Notes: generated by a model from the letters alone, not told the origin. A stretch of DNA of 10,144 nucleotides from Alphaproteobacteria bacterium (GCA_022425565.1 JAKMFG010000013.1:1-10144); one strand, 5' to 3'; positions 1 to 8,433 are shown, counted from the stretch's first letter. Made by a program: numbers and translations.

Positions 1-1496
1 CCTATCTGCTGATCGGCTTCTGGTACAAGAAGGACAGCGCTCACACAGCCGCGATGAAGGCCTTTGTGGTTAACCGTGTGGGTGATTTCGGCTTCGCGCT
101 TGGCATTCTTGCGGTTTACCAGATTTATGGCTCGATTGAATTTGATGTGATCTTCGCCAATTCGGCGGATGCTGCTGGAACAAATATCAACTTCCTCGGC
201 ACCGCTATGCCGGCGCTGGAAGTTGCCGGTATCCTGCTGTTCATCGGTGCGATGGGCAAGTCAGCGCAGCTTGGCCTGCACACCTGGCTTCCCGACGCGA
301 TGGAGGGCCCGACACCTGTATCGGCACTGATCCATGCGGCGACCATGGTAACGGCAGGCGTCTTCATGATCTGCCGCCTGTCACCGATGCTGGAATATGC
401 GCCACTTGCGCTGGACATCATCACTGTGGTCGGCGCGATGACCGCGATCTTTGCGGCAACCGTCGGTTTCACGCAGTTCGATATCAAGCGGGTGATTGCC
501 TATTCGACCTGCTCGCAGCTTGGCTATATGTTCTTTGCGGCTGGCGTGTCGGCCTATCCGGCGGCGATGTTCCACCTGACGACACACGCCTTTTTCAAGG
601 CGCTGCTGTTCCTTGGTGCGGGATCGGTGATCCACGCGCTGTCGGACGAGCAGGACCTTCGCAACATGGGCGGCATCTGGAAGAAGATCCCGTTCACCTA
701 TGTGATGATGTGGATCGGCTCGCTGGCGCTGGCTGGTTTCCCGTTCTTCGCCGGATTCTATTCCAAGGACATGATCCTCGAGGCGGCGTTTGCCGCGCAC
801 ACGCCTGTTGGCAACATGGCCTTCTGGCTTGGCTGTGCGGCGGCATTCCTGACGGCGTTCTACAGTTGGCGGCTGCTGATCATGGCGTTCCACGGCAAGC
901 CGCGCGCCTCTGCCGAAGTGATGTCGCATGTTCATGAGTCACCACTTGTGATGACCATTCCGCTGTTTGTGCTGTCGATCGGTGCGATCTTCTCGGGCTG
1001 GCTCGGCTATGAGCTGTTTGTCGGCCATGACATGGCACGGTTCTGGGGAGATTCGATCCTGATCCTGCCCGAGCATACCGCCATGGAGAACGCGCATCAC
1101 GTGCCGAAGTGGGTGAAGCTGCTGCCGATCGTGCTGGCGGCGTCGGGCGTGCTGCTTGCGGTGCTGTGCTACGCGGTCTGGACCGGCATTCCGGCCAAGG
1201 CTGCCCGCGCGCTCAGCCCGGTTCACGCCTTTTTCTTCAACAAATGGTACTTCGACGAGCTGTACGACATCATTTTCGTGCGGCCTGCGGTGCGGGTCGG
1301 TGCCTTCCTGTGGCAGCGCGGCGACCGTGACACCATCGACGGGTTCGGGCCCGACGGGCTCTCGGGCCTCGTGATCAGGGTCTCTGCCGCCGCCTCGCGG
1401 CTGCAGTCGGGCTTCGTCTTCCACTATGCCTTTGCCATGCTGATAGGCGTGGTTGTGCTGGTGACCTGGTACTATCTTCGTTTCGGGGGGATGTAG
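1..1496 (+). CDS. nuoL: NADH-quinone oxidoreductase subunit L (complex I), 5' end missing
   Basis: This is the distal proton-pumping membrane subunit of respiratory complex I, which couples NADH:quinone electron transfer to proton export across the inner membrane. The reading frame is open from the first full codon (base 3), giving 497 visible residues. The window starts in the family motif SYLLIGFW, just after the position of the channel glutamate (E. coli Glu144), so roughly 150 N-terminal residues lie upstream and the first ATG in the window (54) is internal. Visible family hallmarks are GKSAQLGLHTWLPDAMEGP with the channel lysine at 258-260, the histidine-rich HLTTHAFFKALLFLGAG segment, and FYSKDMIL with a lysine at 765-767. 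Many hydrophobic helices follow, ending in the C-terminal part that in this family includes the long lateral helix and last membrane anchor. The stop codon is 3 bases before nuoM. Identity is secure; Mrp antiporter subunits are related, but the nuoM-nuoN context excludes them. Confidence 0.97.
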   Translation, partial: YLLIGFWYKKDSAHTAAMKAFVVNRVGDFGFALGILAVYQIYGSIEFDVIFANSADAAGTNINFLGTAMPALEVAGILLFIGAMGKSAQLGLHTWLPDAMEGPTPVSALIHAATMVTAGVFMICRLSPMLEYAPLALDIITVVGAMTAIFAATVGFTQFDIKRVIAYSTCSQLGYMFFAAGVSAYPAAMFHLTTHAFFKALLFLGAGSVIHALSDEQDLRNMGGIWKKIPFTYVMMWIGSLALAGFPFFAGFYSKDMILEAAFAAHTPVGNMAFWLGCAAAFLTAFYSWRLLIMAFHGKPRASAEVMSHVHESPLVMTIPLFVLSIGAIFSGWLGYELFVGHDMARFWGDSILILPEHTAMENAHHVPKWVKLLPIVLAASGVLLAVLCYAVWTGIPAKAARALSPVHAFFFNKWYFDELYDIIFVRPAVRVGAFLWQRGDRDTIDGFGPDGLSGLVIRVSAAASRLQSGFVFHYAFAMLIGVVVLVTWYYLRFGGM

Positions 1497-1499
1497 GCG

Positions 1500-3005
1500 A
1501 TGATCTCGAACTGGCCAATCCTGACCATCATCACCTTCCTGCCGATGATCGGTGTCGCCTTCCTGCTGATGATCCGCGGGGATGAAGAGGTGGTTGCCCG
1601 TAACGCGCGCAATGTGGCGTTGTGGGTCAGCGGCTTTACCTTCGTGATCTCGCTGGCTCTGGTGCTGAATTTCGATGCCCAGGCTGCCGGCTACCAGTTT
1701 GAGGAACGCGCCGAATGGCTGCCGGGCTCCGGTATCAGCTATCACCTTGGCGTGGATGGCATCTCAATGCCTTTCATCCTGCTGGCGACCTTCCTGTCGC
1801 CGCTGGCCATTCTCGCCAGCTGGAAGGCCATCACCCACCGGGTGCGTGAATATATGATCGCCTTCCTTGTCCTCGAGACGATGATGGTCGGCATGTTCGC
1901 CTCGCTCGACATGCTGATGTTCTATCTGTTCTTCGAGGGTGTGCTGATCCCGATGTTCATCATCATCGGTGTCTGGGGTGGCAAGCGTCGTGTCTATGCG
2001 GCCTTCAAGTTCTTCCTATACACACTCCTCGGCTCGGTTCTGATGCTGGTCTGCATGCTGGCGATGTATATCGACGCCGGTACCACTGATATCCCGATGC
2101 TGACGGCCCACGGCTTTGCCGCGACGATGCAGACATGGCTGTTCCTTGGCTTCCTTGCGTCATTCGCGGTCAAAGTGCCGATGTGGCCTGTCCATACCTG
2201 GCTTCCCGACGCGCATGTCGAGGCACCTACTGCCGGGTCAATGATCCTCGCCGGTGTTCTGCTGAAGATGGGTGGTTACGGCTTCATCCGTTTCTCGCTG
2301 CCGATGTTCCCGCTGGCCTCTGAATTCTTTGCGCCGCTGATTTTCGCCCTGTCCATTATCGCTGTGATCTACACCTCGCTTGTGGCGCTGGCGCAGTCCG
2401 ACATGAAGAAGCTGATTGCCTATTCATCGGTTGCGCATATGGGTTTCGTGACCATCGGCATCTTCACCCTGACCGAACAGGGTGTGGCCGGGGCGATGTT
2501 CCAGATGATCAGCCACGGGCTTGTTTCGGCGGCGCTGTTCTTCTGTGTCGGTGTTGTCTATGACCGGCTGCATACACGCGAGATCAGCGCCTATGGCGGT
2601 GTCGCCGCCGTGATGCCGCGCTATGCCGTGTTCTTCATGTTCATGATGCTGGCTTCGGTCGGGCTTCCCGGCACCAGCGGCTTTGTCGGCGAAATGCTTG
2701 TCCTTGTCGGCGCGTGGAAGGCCAGCAGCTGGGTGGCCCTGTTCACAGCGACGGGCCTTGTTCTTGGTGCCACATACATGCTGTGGCTCTACCGCCGGGT
2801 GATGTTCGGCAAGATTGTCAGCGCCGAGGTTGAGGCCATGGAGCCGATCGGCCGCCGCGAGGTGATGATCTTCGTGCCGCTGACGGTTCTGGTGCTGTGG
2901 TTTGGCGTCTATCCTGCCTCGCTTCTGGACGTGATGGCCGGAAGCATTCAGGTCGTTCTTGACAGTGTCGCCGCCGGCGGCGCCTTCGTGATCGCGGGGA
3001 GATAG
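1500..3005 (+). CDS. nuoM: NADH-quinone oxidoreductase subunit M (complex I)
   Basis: This is the middle antiporter-like subunit of complex I, an inner-membrane protein forming one of the proton channels. At 501 residues it has normal full length. LGVDGISMPF near residue 85 is typical of NuoM. Glu146 in FFEGVLIPMFIII lies at the position of the essential E. coli Glu144. Lys225 in AVKVPMWPVHTWLPDAHVEAP matches the channel lysine (E. coli Lys234), and LLKMGGYGFIRF supplies the next lysine. ISHGLVSAALFF carries the conserved channel histidine. About fourteen hydrophobic segments are expected for the family, and the protein is hydrophobic throughout. The ATG at 1500 begins 3 bases after the nuoL stop, with a run of six G at 1485-1490 as a possible ribosome binding site. 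It is almost certainly cotranscribed with nuoL and nuoN. Nothing is broken or unusual. Confidence 0.98.
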   Translation: MISNWPILTIITFLPMIGVAFLLMIRGDEEVVARNARNVALWVSGFTFVISLALVLNFDAQAAGYQFEERAEWLPGSGISYHLGVDGISMPFILLATFLSPLAILASWKAITHRVREYMIAFLVLETMMVGMFASLDMLMFYLFFEGVLIPMFIIIGVWGGKRRVYAAFKFFLYTLLGSVLMLVCMLAMYIDAGTTDIPMLTAHGFAATMQTWLFLGFLASFAVKVPMWPVHTWLPDAHVEAPTAGSMILAGVLLKMGGYGFIRFSLPMFPLASEFFAPLIFALSIIAVIYTSLVALAQSDMKKLIAYSSVAHMGFVTIGIFTLTEQGVAGAMFQMISHGLVSAALFFCVGVVYDRLHTREISAYGGVAAVMPRYAVFFMFMMLASVGLPGTSGFVGEMLVLVGAWKASSWVALFTATGLVLGATYMLWLYRRVMFGKIVSAEVEAMEPIGRREVMIFVPLTVLVLWFGVYPASLLDVMAGSIQVVLDSVAAGGAFVIAGR

Positions 3006-3008
3006 GTC

Positions 3009-4466
3009 ATGTTTGTATTCCAGATGGCCGATATCATGCCGGCGCTGCCGGAGATTTTCCTTGCTGCGGTGGCTCTCGTGCTTGTGCTTGTCGCGGCCTA
3101 TGGCGGCGAGACGGCGGCAAATGCCCGACGGGTCACACAGTTTGCCATGGCCGGCATCGCCATCGCGCTTCTGCTGGTCATCAACAGTGACCAGGTGATC
3201 ACCTCGGCATTCGGCGGCATGTTCTCTGCAGATGCCTTTGCCGGTTTCATGAAGGCACTGGTGCTTCTCGGCACCTTTGCCGCGCTTGCCATGTCGATCC
3301 GTACCAGCGGTGACGATGACATCAACAAGCCTGAATACAGCCTGCTCATCCTGCTGGCGCTTGTCGGCATGATGCTGATGATCTCTGCCGACAATCTGAT
3401 GGCGCTCTATATGGGGATCGAGCTGCAGTCGCTGCCGCTCTATGTCGTTGCGGCGATGCGCACCAGCTCGCTTCGCTCATCCGAGGCGGGACTGAAATAT
3501 TTCCTTCTCGGCGCGCTGTCGTCGGGCCTGCTGCTTTATGGCGCCTCGCTTGTCTATGGCATCGCCGGCACCACTGATTTCAACGGTATCGCGCTTGCGC
3601 TTGCCGGTCAGGACCTGCCGCCGGTCTTTATCATCGGCATGGTGTTCATGATCTGTGGCCTTGCCTTCAAGATTTCTGCAGCACCGTTCCATATGTGGAC
3701 GCCGGATGTGTATGAAGGATCGCCGACACTGGTGACGGCGCTGTTTGCCATCGCCCCGAAAGTGGCTGCCATCTCGCTTCTGATGCGCCTGACCTATGGT
3801 GCCTTTGGCGGCATTGCCGACCAGTGGCAGCAGGTGCTTGTCGCGCTGTCTGTCGCCTCGATGGTGATCGGTGCGCTTGGCGCGATCATGCAGACCGATA
3901 TCAAGCGGATGATGGCCTATTCATCTATCGCGCATATGGGCTATGCGACAGCAGGCCTTGCTGCGGGAAGCGTGGCCGGTGCTACCGGTGTGATGATCTA
4001 TATGACGGGCTATGTCTTCATGGGGGCGGGTACGTTCGCCATCATCCTTCTGATGCGCCGTGACGGCGCCGAGGCAACGAAGATTGTCGATCTGAAAGGC
4101 CTGTCGCGGACTCATCCATCGCTGGCTGTCGGTCTGCTGATCATGATGTTTTCGATGGCAGGTATTCCGCCGCTGGCCGGGTTCTTCGGCAAATGGTACG
4201 TCTTTCTTGCTGCGGTCGAGGCAGGCCTTGTGCCGCTGGCCATCATCGGTGTGGTCACTTCGGTAGTTGGCGCCTTCTACTATCTGCGGATCATCCGGCT
4301 GATGTATTTCGATGATACCGAAACACCGCTCGATGCCGGTATCCCGATCGCCAACCGTATGGTTTTAGGGGCCAGCCTTGCTGTGGTTCTTCTGTTCTTT
4401 GCTGGACTGGGAAGCCTTCTTGGTGCTGCTGACACGGCTGCGGTGGCGCTGATCATGGCACGCTAG
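3009..4466 (+). CDS. nuoN: NADH-quinone oxidoreductase subunit N (complex I)
   Basis: This is the antiporter-like complex I subunit nearest the quinone-binding arm and normally the last gene of the nuo operon. It is 485 residues long, the usual size. Three conserved channel lysines are visible: Lys221 in AFKISAAPFHMWTPDVYEG, Lys251 in IAPKVAAISLL, and Lys395 in GFFGKWYVF, the last at the same number as in E. coli. MGIELQSLPLYVVAA carries the conserved glutamate of the fifth-helix region, and DIKRMMAYSSIAHMGY is the standard motif shared by this subunit family. The ATG at 3009 is 3 bases after the nuoM stop, with a G-rich Shine-Dalgarno (2996-3001) seven bases upstream, which supports this start. 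The gene ends 8 bases before birA, so transcription probably continues into the metabolic genes downstream. Confidence 0.98.
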   Translation: MFVFQMADIMPALPEIFLAAVALVLVLVAAYGGETAANARRVTQFAMAGIAIALLLVINSDQVITSAFGGMFSADAFAGFMKALVLLGTFAALAMSIRTSGDDDINKPEYSLLILLALVGMMLMISADNLMALYMGIELQSLPLYVVAAMRTSSLRSSEAGLKYFLLGALSSGLLLYGASLVYGIAGTTDFNGIALALAGQDLPPVFIIGMVFMICGLAFKISAAPFHMWTPDVYEGSPTLVTALFAIAPKVAAISLLMRLTYGAFGGIADQWQQVLVALSVASMVIGALGAIMQTDIKRMMAYSSIAHMGYATAGLAAGSVAGATGVMIYMTGYVFMGAGTFAIILLMRRDGAEATKIVDLKGLSRTHPSLAVGLLIMMFSMAGIPPLAGFFGKWYVFLAAVEAGLVPLAIIGVVTSVVGAFYYLRIIRLMYFDDTETPLDAGIPIANRMVLGASLAVVLLFFAGLGSLLGAADTAAVALIMAR

Positions 4467-4474
4467 GTGCCGTC

Positions 4475-5224
4475 ATGCAGGAGCCTGCCGTTCCTTCCCT
4501 GACCAGTATTGATGTGGCGACATCATCGTCAGACCTTGCCTGGCAGGCAGCTGGATCGGGCGCGCCCGCCGGCACGGCGTTTCTTGTTGGCGAGCAGACG
4601 GCCGGTCGCGGTCGCCGTGGATCTAGATGGTCCTCGGCGCGTGGTGGAATGTATCTTTCCATGATCCTTCGCCCGCAAGTGGACGCCTCCACATTGTGGG
4701 GACTATCCTTTGTTGCCGCACTTGCCATCCGCGAGGCCATTGCGGAACGGCTTCCTAACCAGGATGTCGGGCTGAAATGGCCAAATGATGTGGTTGTGGC
4801 CGGCGGCAAGGTCTGCGGATTGCTGCTTGAGGCGCGTGACGGCGCTGTGGTCATCGGTACCGGCGTGAACATTGCGCCAGTTCCCGCGGTGCCGGGGGCC
4901 AAGTTGCCGGCAATTTCGCTTCAGGACCTTGGCGATGCCGCGACCACGCCCGCCATGCTTGCCGAGGCTTATGCCACGCGACTGCTTGCTGGCGCCGCGT
5001 TATGGGAACGGGACGGTTTCTCTGCCGTGCGGCTGGAATGGTTGCGGCACTGTGCCCATATTGGGGCAAGAATGAAGGTGACAACGGGCGGTGCCGGTTC
5101 CGATGTCGCTATTGAGGGCGTCTTTGTTGATCTTGGTAAGGACGGCGCGCTCGTCCTGCGGGATGACACCGGCACGGAACGCCGGATCACGACCGGCGAT
5201 GTGGAACTGACAGGTAGGCTTTGA
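4475..5224 (+). CDS. birA: Biotin--[acetyl-CoA-carboxylase] ligase without DNA-binding domain
   Basis: This cytoplasmic enzyme activates biotin with ATP to biotinyl-5'-AMP and transfers it to the lysine of biotin carboxyl carrier domains, such as those of acetyl-CoA and propionyl-CoA carboxylases. It has 249 residues. The biotinyl-AMP loop GRGRRG is at residues 44-49, KWPND at 101-105, the conserved lysine and glycine of KVCGLLLE at 112-119, and GTGVNI at 128-133. A small C-terminal beta domain follows, ending in the GDVEL stretch. The protein opens directly into the catalytic domain, so the N-terminal helix-turn-helix of E. coli BirA is absent; it should be an enzyme only, not the biotin-operon repressor. 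The start at 4475 follows the nuoN stop by 8 bases with a weak AGGTG site. The stop codon abuts the coaX start (TGA then ATG), suggesting translational coupling. Confidence 0.94.
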   Translation: MQEPAVPSLTSIDVATSSSDLAWQAAGSGAPAGTAFLVGEQTAGRGRRGSRWSSARGGMYLSMILRPQVDASTLWGLSFVAALAIREAIAERLPNQDVGLKWPNDVVVAGGKVCGLLLEARDGAVVIGTGVNIAPVPAVPGAKLPAISLQDLGDAATTPAMLAEAYATRLLAGAALWERDGFSAVRLEWLRHCAHIGARMKVTTGGAGSDVAIEGVFVDLGKDGALVLRDDTGTERRITTGDVELTGRL

Positions 5225-6031
5225 ATGCTGCTTGCCATTGATGTGGGAAATACCAACCTGGTGCTGGCACTTGGTTCGGTAACGGATGGCAGCCTTGCTG
5301 AAGCCGGTTACCGGATCGAAACCGCCTCTGTCACTGATGCCCGTGCCTGCGAGTCGGCGATCCGGCAAGTGCTTGGTGATCAGATGGATCAGATCGACGA
5401 TGCGGTGATCGCCAGCGTTGTTCCGGCGGTGACGCCCATACTGACCGAGGCTGTAACCCGGATTACGGGAAAAGCGCCGCTTGTAGTGGGCGAGGCGGGT
5501 GTCGAGCTGGGCATCGGTGTGAATATCGATATTCCAGCGCAGGCCGGTGCGGACCGGCTGGTCAATGCGGTCGGTGCCATGGCAAGTCATGAGCTGCCGG
5601 CGATCCTGCTGGATTTTGGAACCGCGACAACACTTGATCTGGTCGCTGCAGACGGCACATATGAGGGCGGCATCATCGCGCCTGGTGTTGCCCTGTCGAT
5701 CGAGGCGCTCGAGCGCGCGGCGGCGCAGCTGCCAAGGCTTGAACTTCGCTCGTTTGGTGCCGATCTGCCAGTTCTTGGAAAAAATACCGTGGCCGCAATG
5801 GAAACCGGAGTCTTCTGGGGCTATGTAGGGATGATCGAGGGCCTGTTGCGCCGCTTGCGGGACGAGCAGGGCGACGGCAAGGACATTCCGGCGATTGCCA
5901 CCGGCGGACTTGCCGGGCTGTTTGCAGAGCATCTTTCCGGCATTGCTGCCGTCGATCCCGACCTGACGGTTCGTGGACTTTTCGAGATTTACGCGCGCAA
6001 CCGAGGCTTGCGCGGCGACAAGGGAAACTGA
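5225..6031 (+). CDS. coaX: Type III pantothenate kinase
   Basis: CoaX phosphorylates pantothenate with ATP, the first committed step of coenzyme A synthesis, in the cytoplasm. Unlike type I CoaA, the type III family is known for needing a monovalent cation and resisting feedback inhibition by CoA. The 268-residue protein has the acetate/sugar kinase (ASKHA) fold signatures: DVGNTN at residues 6-11 (phosphate loop with Asp6), GADRLVNAVGA with Asp110 and Arg111 (pantothenate site), LLDFGTATTLDLV (second phosphate motif) and GGIIAPGV. The ATG directly follows the birA TGA, with AGGTAGG at 5212-5218 as ribosome binding site. It ends 6 bases before rnj. The birA-coaX-rnj order is a familiar alphaproteobacterial arrangement, which agrees with the motif-based assignment. 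The gene looks intact. Confidence 0.96.
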   Translation: MLLAIDVGNTNLVLALGSVTDGSLAEAGYRIETASVTDARACESAIRQVLGDQMDQIDDAVIASVVPAVTPILTEAVTRITGKAPLVVGEAGVELGIGVNIDIPAQAGADRLVNAVGAMASHELPAILLDFGTATTLDLVAADGTYEGGIIAPGVALSIEALERAAAQLPRLELRSFGADLPVLGKNTVAAMETGVFWGYVGMIEGLLRRLRDEQGDGKDIPAIATGGLAGLFAEHLSGIAAVDPDLTVRGLFEIYARNRGLRGDKGN

Positions 6032-6037
6032 CAACCT

Positions 6038-7732
6038 ATGTATACTTCCTCTGATTTCCTGTTTGTACCGCTTGGCGGCTCCGGCGAGATCGGCATGAAT
6101 GCGAACCTCTATCATTATGAGGGGAGCTGGCTGATGGTCGATCTGGGCATTTCCTTCCCAGATGACAGCATGCCGGGAATTGATGTGGTTCTTCCGGACC
6201 TCAGCTTCATTGAGGCGCGACGCGAGCAGCTTGCCGGCCTTGTCCTGACCCACGGGCATGAGGACCATCTCGGCGCGATCCCTTATATGTGGTCGAAACT
6301 TGGCTGCCCGGTCTATGGCAGTGCCTTCACCCTGGCGCTTCTTCGCCGCAAGCTGGCCGAGAACAACAACCCGCACGATATTCCGTTGATCGAACTGTCG
6401 CCCGGCATGATCGAGGATATCGGCGCGTTTTCGGTCGAGATGGTCGGTATGGCCCATTCCATCCCTGATCCGACATCGCTTGCCATTCGCTGCGGGGCCG
6501 GAACAGTCCTTCATACGGGCGACTGGAAATTCGACGAGTCCCCCGGGCTCGGCACCGATACAGACAGCAACAGGCTCGCCGAAATCGGTGACGAGGGCGT
6601 GCTTGCCATGGTCGGTGATTCGACCAACGCAATGGTCGAGGGCCGCACAGCATCCGAGGCCGAAGCCGAAGCCGGGCTTCGCAAGGTGATTGCCGAGGCG
6701 AAGGGCCGGGTGGCCATTTCCTGTTTCTCGAGCAATGTCGCGCGGATTCAGTCGATCATTCGCGCGGCGCAGGCGAACGACCGGTCTGTGGCCGTTGTTG
6801 GCCGTGCGATCAGGCGCGCCATTTCGGCAGCGCAGGAAGTTGGCTATCTGCGCGATCTTCCCGATTTCGTAGCCGAAGATGATATTGAGCTGCTGCCGCG
6901 CGAGAACATTGTCATTCTGTGTACCGGCACACAGGGTGAGCCACGCGCCGCCATGGCGAAGATTGCCGCCGGCACCCATGAAAGCGTGACGCTCGACCCG
7001 GGTGATACGGTCGTTTTCTCCTCGCGCCAGATACCGGGGAATGAGCCTGCCATTGCGCGTGTTCAGGATGGGCTAATCCGTCGCAAGATCATTCTGATCA
7101 CCGATGCTGACGCACCGGTGCATGTGTCTGGGCACCCGTCGCGTGACGAGATGGTTGAGATGTACGGACTTGTCCGTCCTCGTATCGCGATTCCGGTGCA
7201 TGGCACGGCGCGCCATCTGGTGGCACATGCGGAACTTGCTGAACATTGCCAGGTCCATCAGACGCTGCTTCCCGACAACGGCACGATGATCAGGCTGGCG
7301 CGCGCCGGCAAGACGGGCGAGGATGCCGAGATCATCGACACCGTAAAGACAGGTGCGCTGACCCATGAGAAGGGCAAGATCGTCGAGATCCAGTCCGAAA
7401 TGATGCGGGCGCGTAGGCGGATGCTGTGGAATGGCGTGGTAACCGGAACGCTCGTTCTCAACAGGGAAGGTGGCTTGTGCGCGGTTCCCGCTGTCTCGCA
7501 GACTGGGATCAGCAACGAGGCTGATGCTGCGGACTATATTGCTTCCGCGAGTCTGGCGATCGAGGACGCGCTTGCCGGCATGGGTCGGTCTGCGCGACGC
7601 AATGACGGGCAGGTCGAGGAAATTGCCGGGCGGGCGCTGCGCCGGGTGGCGCGTTCGATGTTTGGGCTTCGCCCGATTACCCATATCCACATCATGCGTC
7701 TTGATGCCGAAGACCTTCAGGGCGTTGCCTAG
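6038..7732 (+). CDS. rnj: Ribonuclease J (metallo-beta-lactamase/beta-CASP RNase)
   Basis: RNase J is a zinc-dependent ribonuclease with 5'-3' exonuclease and endonuclease activity that acts in RNA maturation and decay in the cytoplasm. At 564 residues it has the usual length. The metallo-beta-lactamase part shows HGHEDH at residues 72-77, His140 (AHSIPDP) and Asp162 (HTGDWKFD). GDSTNA follows near residue 195. The beta-CASP domain contains GRAIRRAI and CTGTQGEP, and HVSGH (His362, His366) plus His388 (PVHG) complete the catalytic set. These residues fall about two positions before their B. subtilis RNase J1 equivalents, so the active site appears complete. The start at 6038 is 6 bases after coaX, with AGGGAA at 6021-6026 as a rather distant Shine-Dalgarno. 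Alphaproteobacteria commonly carry RNase J as well as RNase E; its placement with metabolic genes is typical for the group. Confidence 0.96.
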   Translation: MYTSSDFLFVPLGGSGEIGMNANLYHYEGSWLMVDLGISFPDDSMPGIDVVLPDLSFIEARREQLAGLVLTHGHEDHLGAIPYMWSKLGCPVYGSAFTLALLRRKLAENNNPHDIPLIELSPGMIEDIGAFSVEMVGMAHSIPDPTSLAIRCGAGTVLHTGDWKFDESPGLGTDTDSNRLAEIGDEGVLAMVGDSTNAMVEGRTASEAEAEAGLRKVIAEAKGRVAISCFSSNVARIQSIIRAAQANDRSVAVVGRAIRRAISAAQEVGYLRDLPDFVAEDDIELLPRENIVILCTGTQGEPRAAMAKIAAGTHESVTLDPGDTVVFSSRQIPGNEPAIARVQDGLIRRKIILITDADAPVHVSGHPSRDEMVEMYGLVRPRIAIPVHGTARHLVAHAELAEHCQVHQTLLPDNGTMIRLARAGKTGEDAEIIDTVKTGALTHEKGKIVEIQSEMMRARRRMLWNGVVTGTLVLNREGGLCAVPAVSQTGISNEADAADYIASASLAIEDALAGMGRSARRNDGQVEEIAGRALRRVARSMFGLRPITHIHIMRLDAEDLQGVA

Positions 7733-7741
7733 GGGCGCATC

Positions 7742-8152
7742 ATGATTGGCAGGATCAACCACATCGCCATTGCTGTCCCCGACCTTGCTGCGGCCACCGC
7801 AAGATGGCGTGATGACCTTGGCGCTGAATGCAGCGCACCGCAGGATCTTCCCGAACATGGTGTCAGGATCGTTTTTGTGTCGCAGCCGAACGGCAAGGTA
7901 GAACTGATGGAACCGCTCGGCGAGAGCTCACCTATTGCTGGATTTCTAGTGAAGAACCCGGATGGCGGCATGCATCACATCTGTTACGAGGTCGAGGATA
8001 TCCTTGCTGCGCGCGACCGGCTTGTGTCCAGCGGGGCGCGGGTTCTTGGTGACGGCAAGCCAAAGATAGGGGCGCACGGCAATCCGGTGCTGTTTCTTCA
8101 CCCGAAGGATTTCTGCGGGACCTTGATCGAGATTGAAGAGGTGACAGGCTGA
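7742..8152 (+). CDS. mce: Methylmalonyl-CoA epimerase (VOC superfamily)
   Basis: The enzyme interconverts (S)- and (R)-methylmalonyl-CoA, linking propionyl-CoA carboxylase to methylmalonyl-CoA mutase in the breakdown of propionate, odd-chain fatty acids and some amino acids. The 136-residue protein is a two-module vicinal-oxygen-chelate fold. Expected metal ligands are visible: His7 (INHIAIAV), Glu54 (KVELMEPLG), His78/His79 (GGMHHICYEV) and Glu130 (LIEIEE). The stretch GHPK-like in homologues appears here as GAHGNPVLFLHPKDFCG, a segment typical of this epimerase rather than of glyoxalase I. A good ribosome binding site, AGGGG at 7731-7735, overlaps the rnj stop. The final A of the stop codon is the first base of the next gene's ATG, so the two are translationally coupled. 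A different VOC enzyme cannot be fully excluded, but the length and motifs favour Mce. BirA in the same operon would biotinylate the carboxylase that makes its substrate. Confidence 0.92.
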   Translation: MIGRINHIAIAVPDLAAATARWRDDLGAECSAPQDLPEHGVRIVFVSQPNGKVELMEPLGESSPIAGFLVKNPDGGMHHICYEVEDILAARDRLVSSGARVLGDGKPKIGAHGNPVLFLHPKDFCGTLIEIEEVTG

Positions 8153-8394
8153 TGGATTTTGTTTCCGGCGTCGTCGTTTATCTTCTGTTGTGGTGGTGGG
8201 TGTTCCTGATGAGCCTGCCATTCGGTGTGCGCACCGAGGCCAATCCCGAAGCCGGTCATGCCCCTTCGGCACCGGCGCGCCCAATGCTGTGGCGCAAGAT
8301 GGGTATTACGACCGTAATCGCGGCTGTGCTGACAACCGTCATCCACTTGATCATTTCTTCGGAAATCATCACGCTGGGTATCGCTGGCGGGTGA
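8152..8394 (+). CDS. DUF1467 family small inner-membrane protein, function unknown
   Basis: This is a protein of 80 residues with two predicted membrane helices, about residues 5-25 and 48-72. They are joined by a short polar loop containing the family-like segment LPFGVRTEANPEAG and then APSAPARPMLWRKM. The WWW run in helix 1, the LPFGVR motif, the APSAP linker and the R-K before helix 2 match what I remember of DUF1467, a family found mainly in alphaproteobacteria. No function is known to me and none can be read from the sequence. The ATG overlaps the mce stop by one base (TGATG), and GAAGAGG at 8135-8141 can serve as ribosome binding site. It is the last gene before the terminator at 8437-8462. 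In other alphaproteobacteria I recall this family sitting between mce and proS; here proS does not follow. Confidence 0.85.
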   Translation: MDFVSGVVVYLLLWWWVFLMSLPFGVRTEANPEAGHAPSAPARPMLWRKMGITTVIAAVLTTVIHLIISSEIITLGIAGG

Positions 8395-8433
8395 CGGCGC
8401 GGCGGCACCTACCCTTCCACAAACTTCAGCCAT

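Noticed and set aside
54..56. ATG at 54 as the true start of nuoL
   Set aside because: The frame continues upstream to the window edge with conserved NuoL sequence (SYLLIGFW), so this methionine is internal.
939..1745. Minus-strand open frame of 268 codons opposite nuoL and nuoM
   Set aside because: Its composition is His/Gln/Arg/Asp-rich, as expected from the complement of hydrophobic membrane-protein codons. It covers two secure genes and has no family resemblance.
5000..6979. Open frame of 659 codons on the minus strand across birA, coaX and rnj
   Set aside because: birA, coaX and rnj are all in the same + strand frame, so the matching antisense frame stays open by codon bias. The product is rich in Arg, His and Gln with no recognisable domain, and it lies opposite three well-supported genes.
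7073..7858. Minus-strand open frame of 261 codons opposite rnj and mce
   Set aside because: rnj and mce share a frame, so this is the same antisense shadow effect. No motif or family was recognised.
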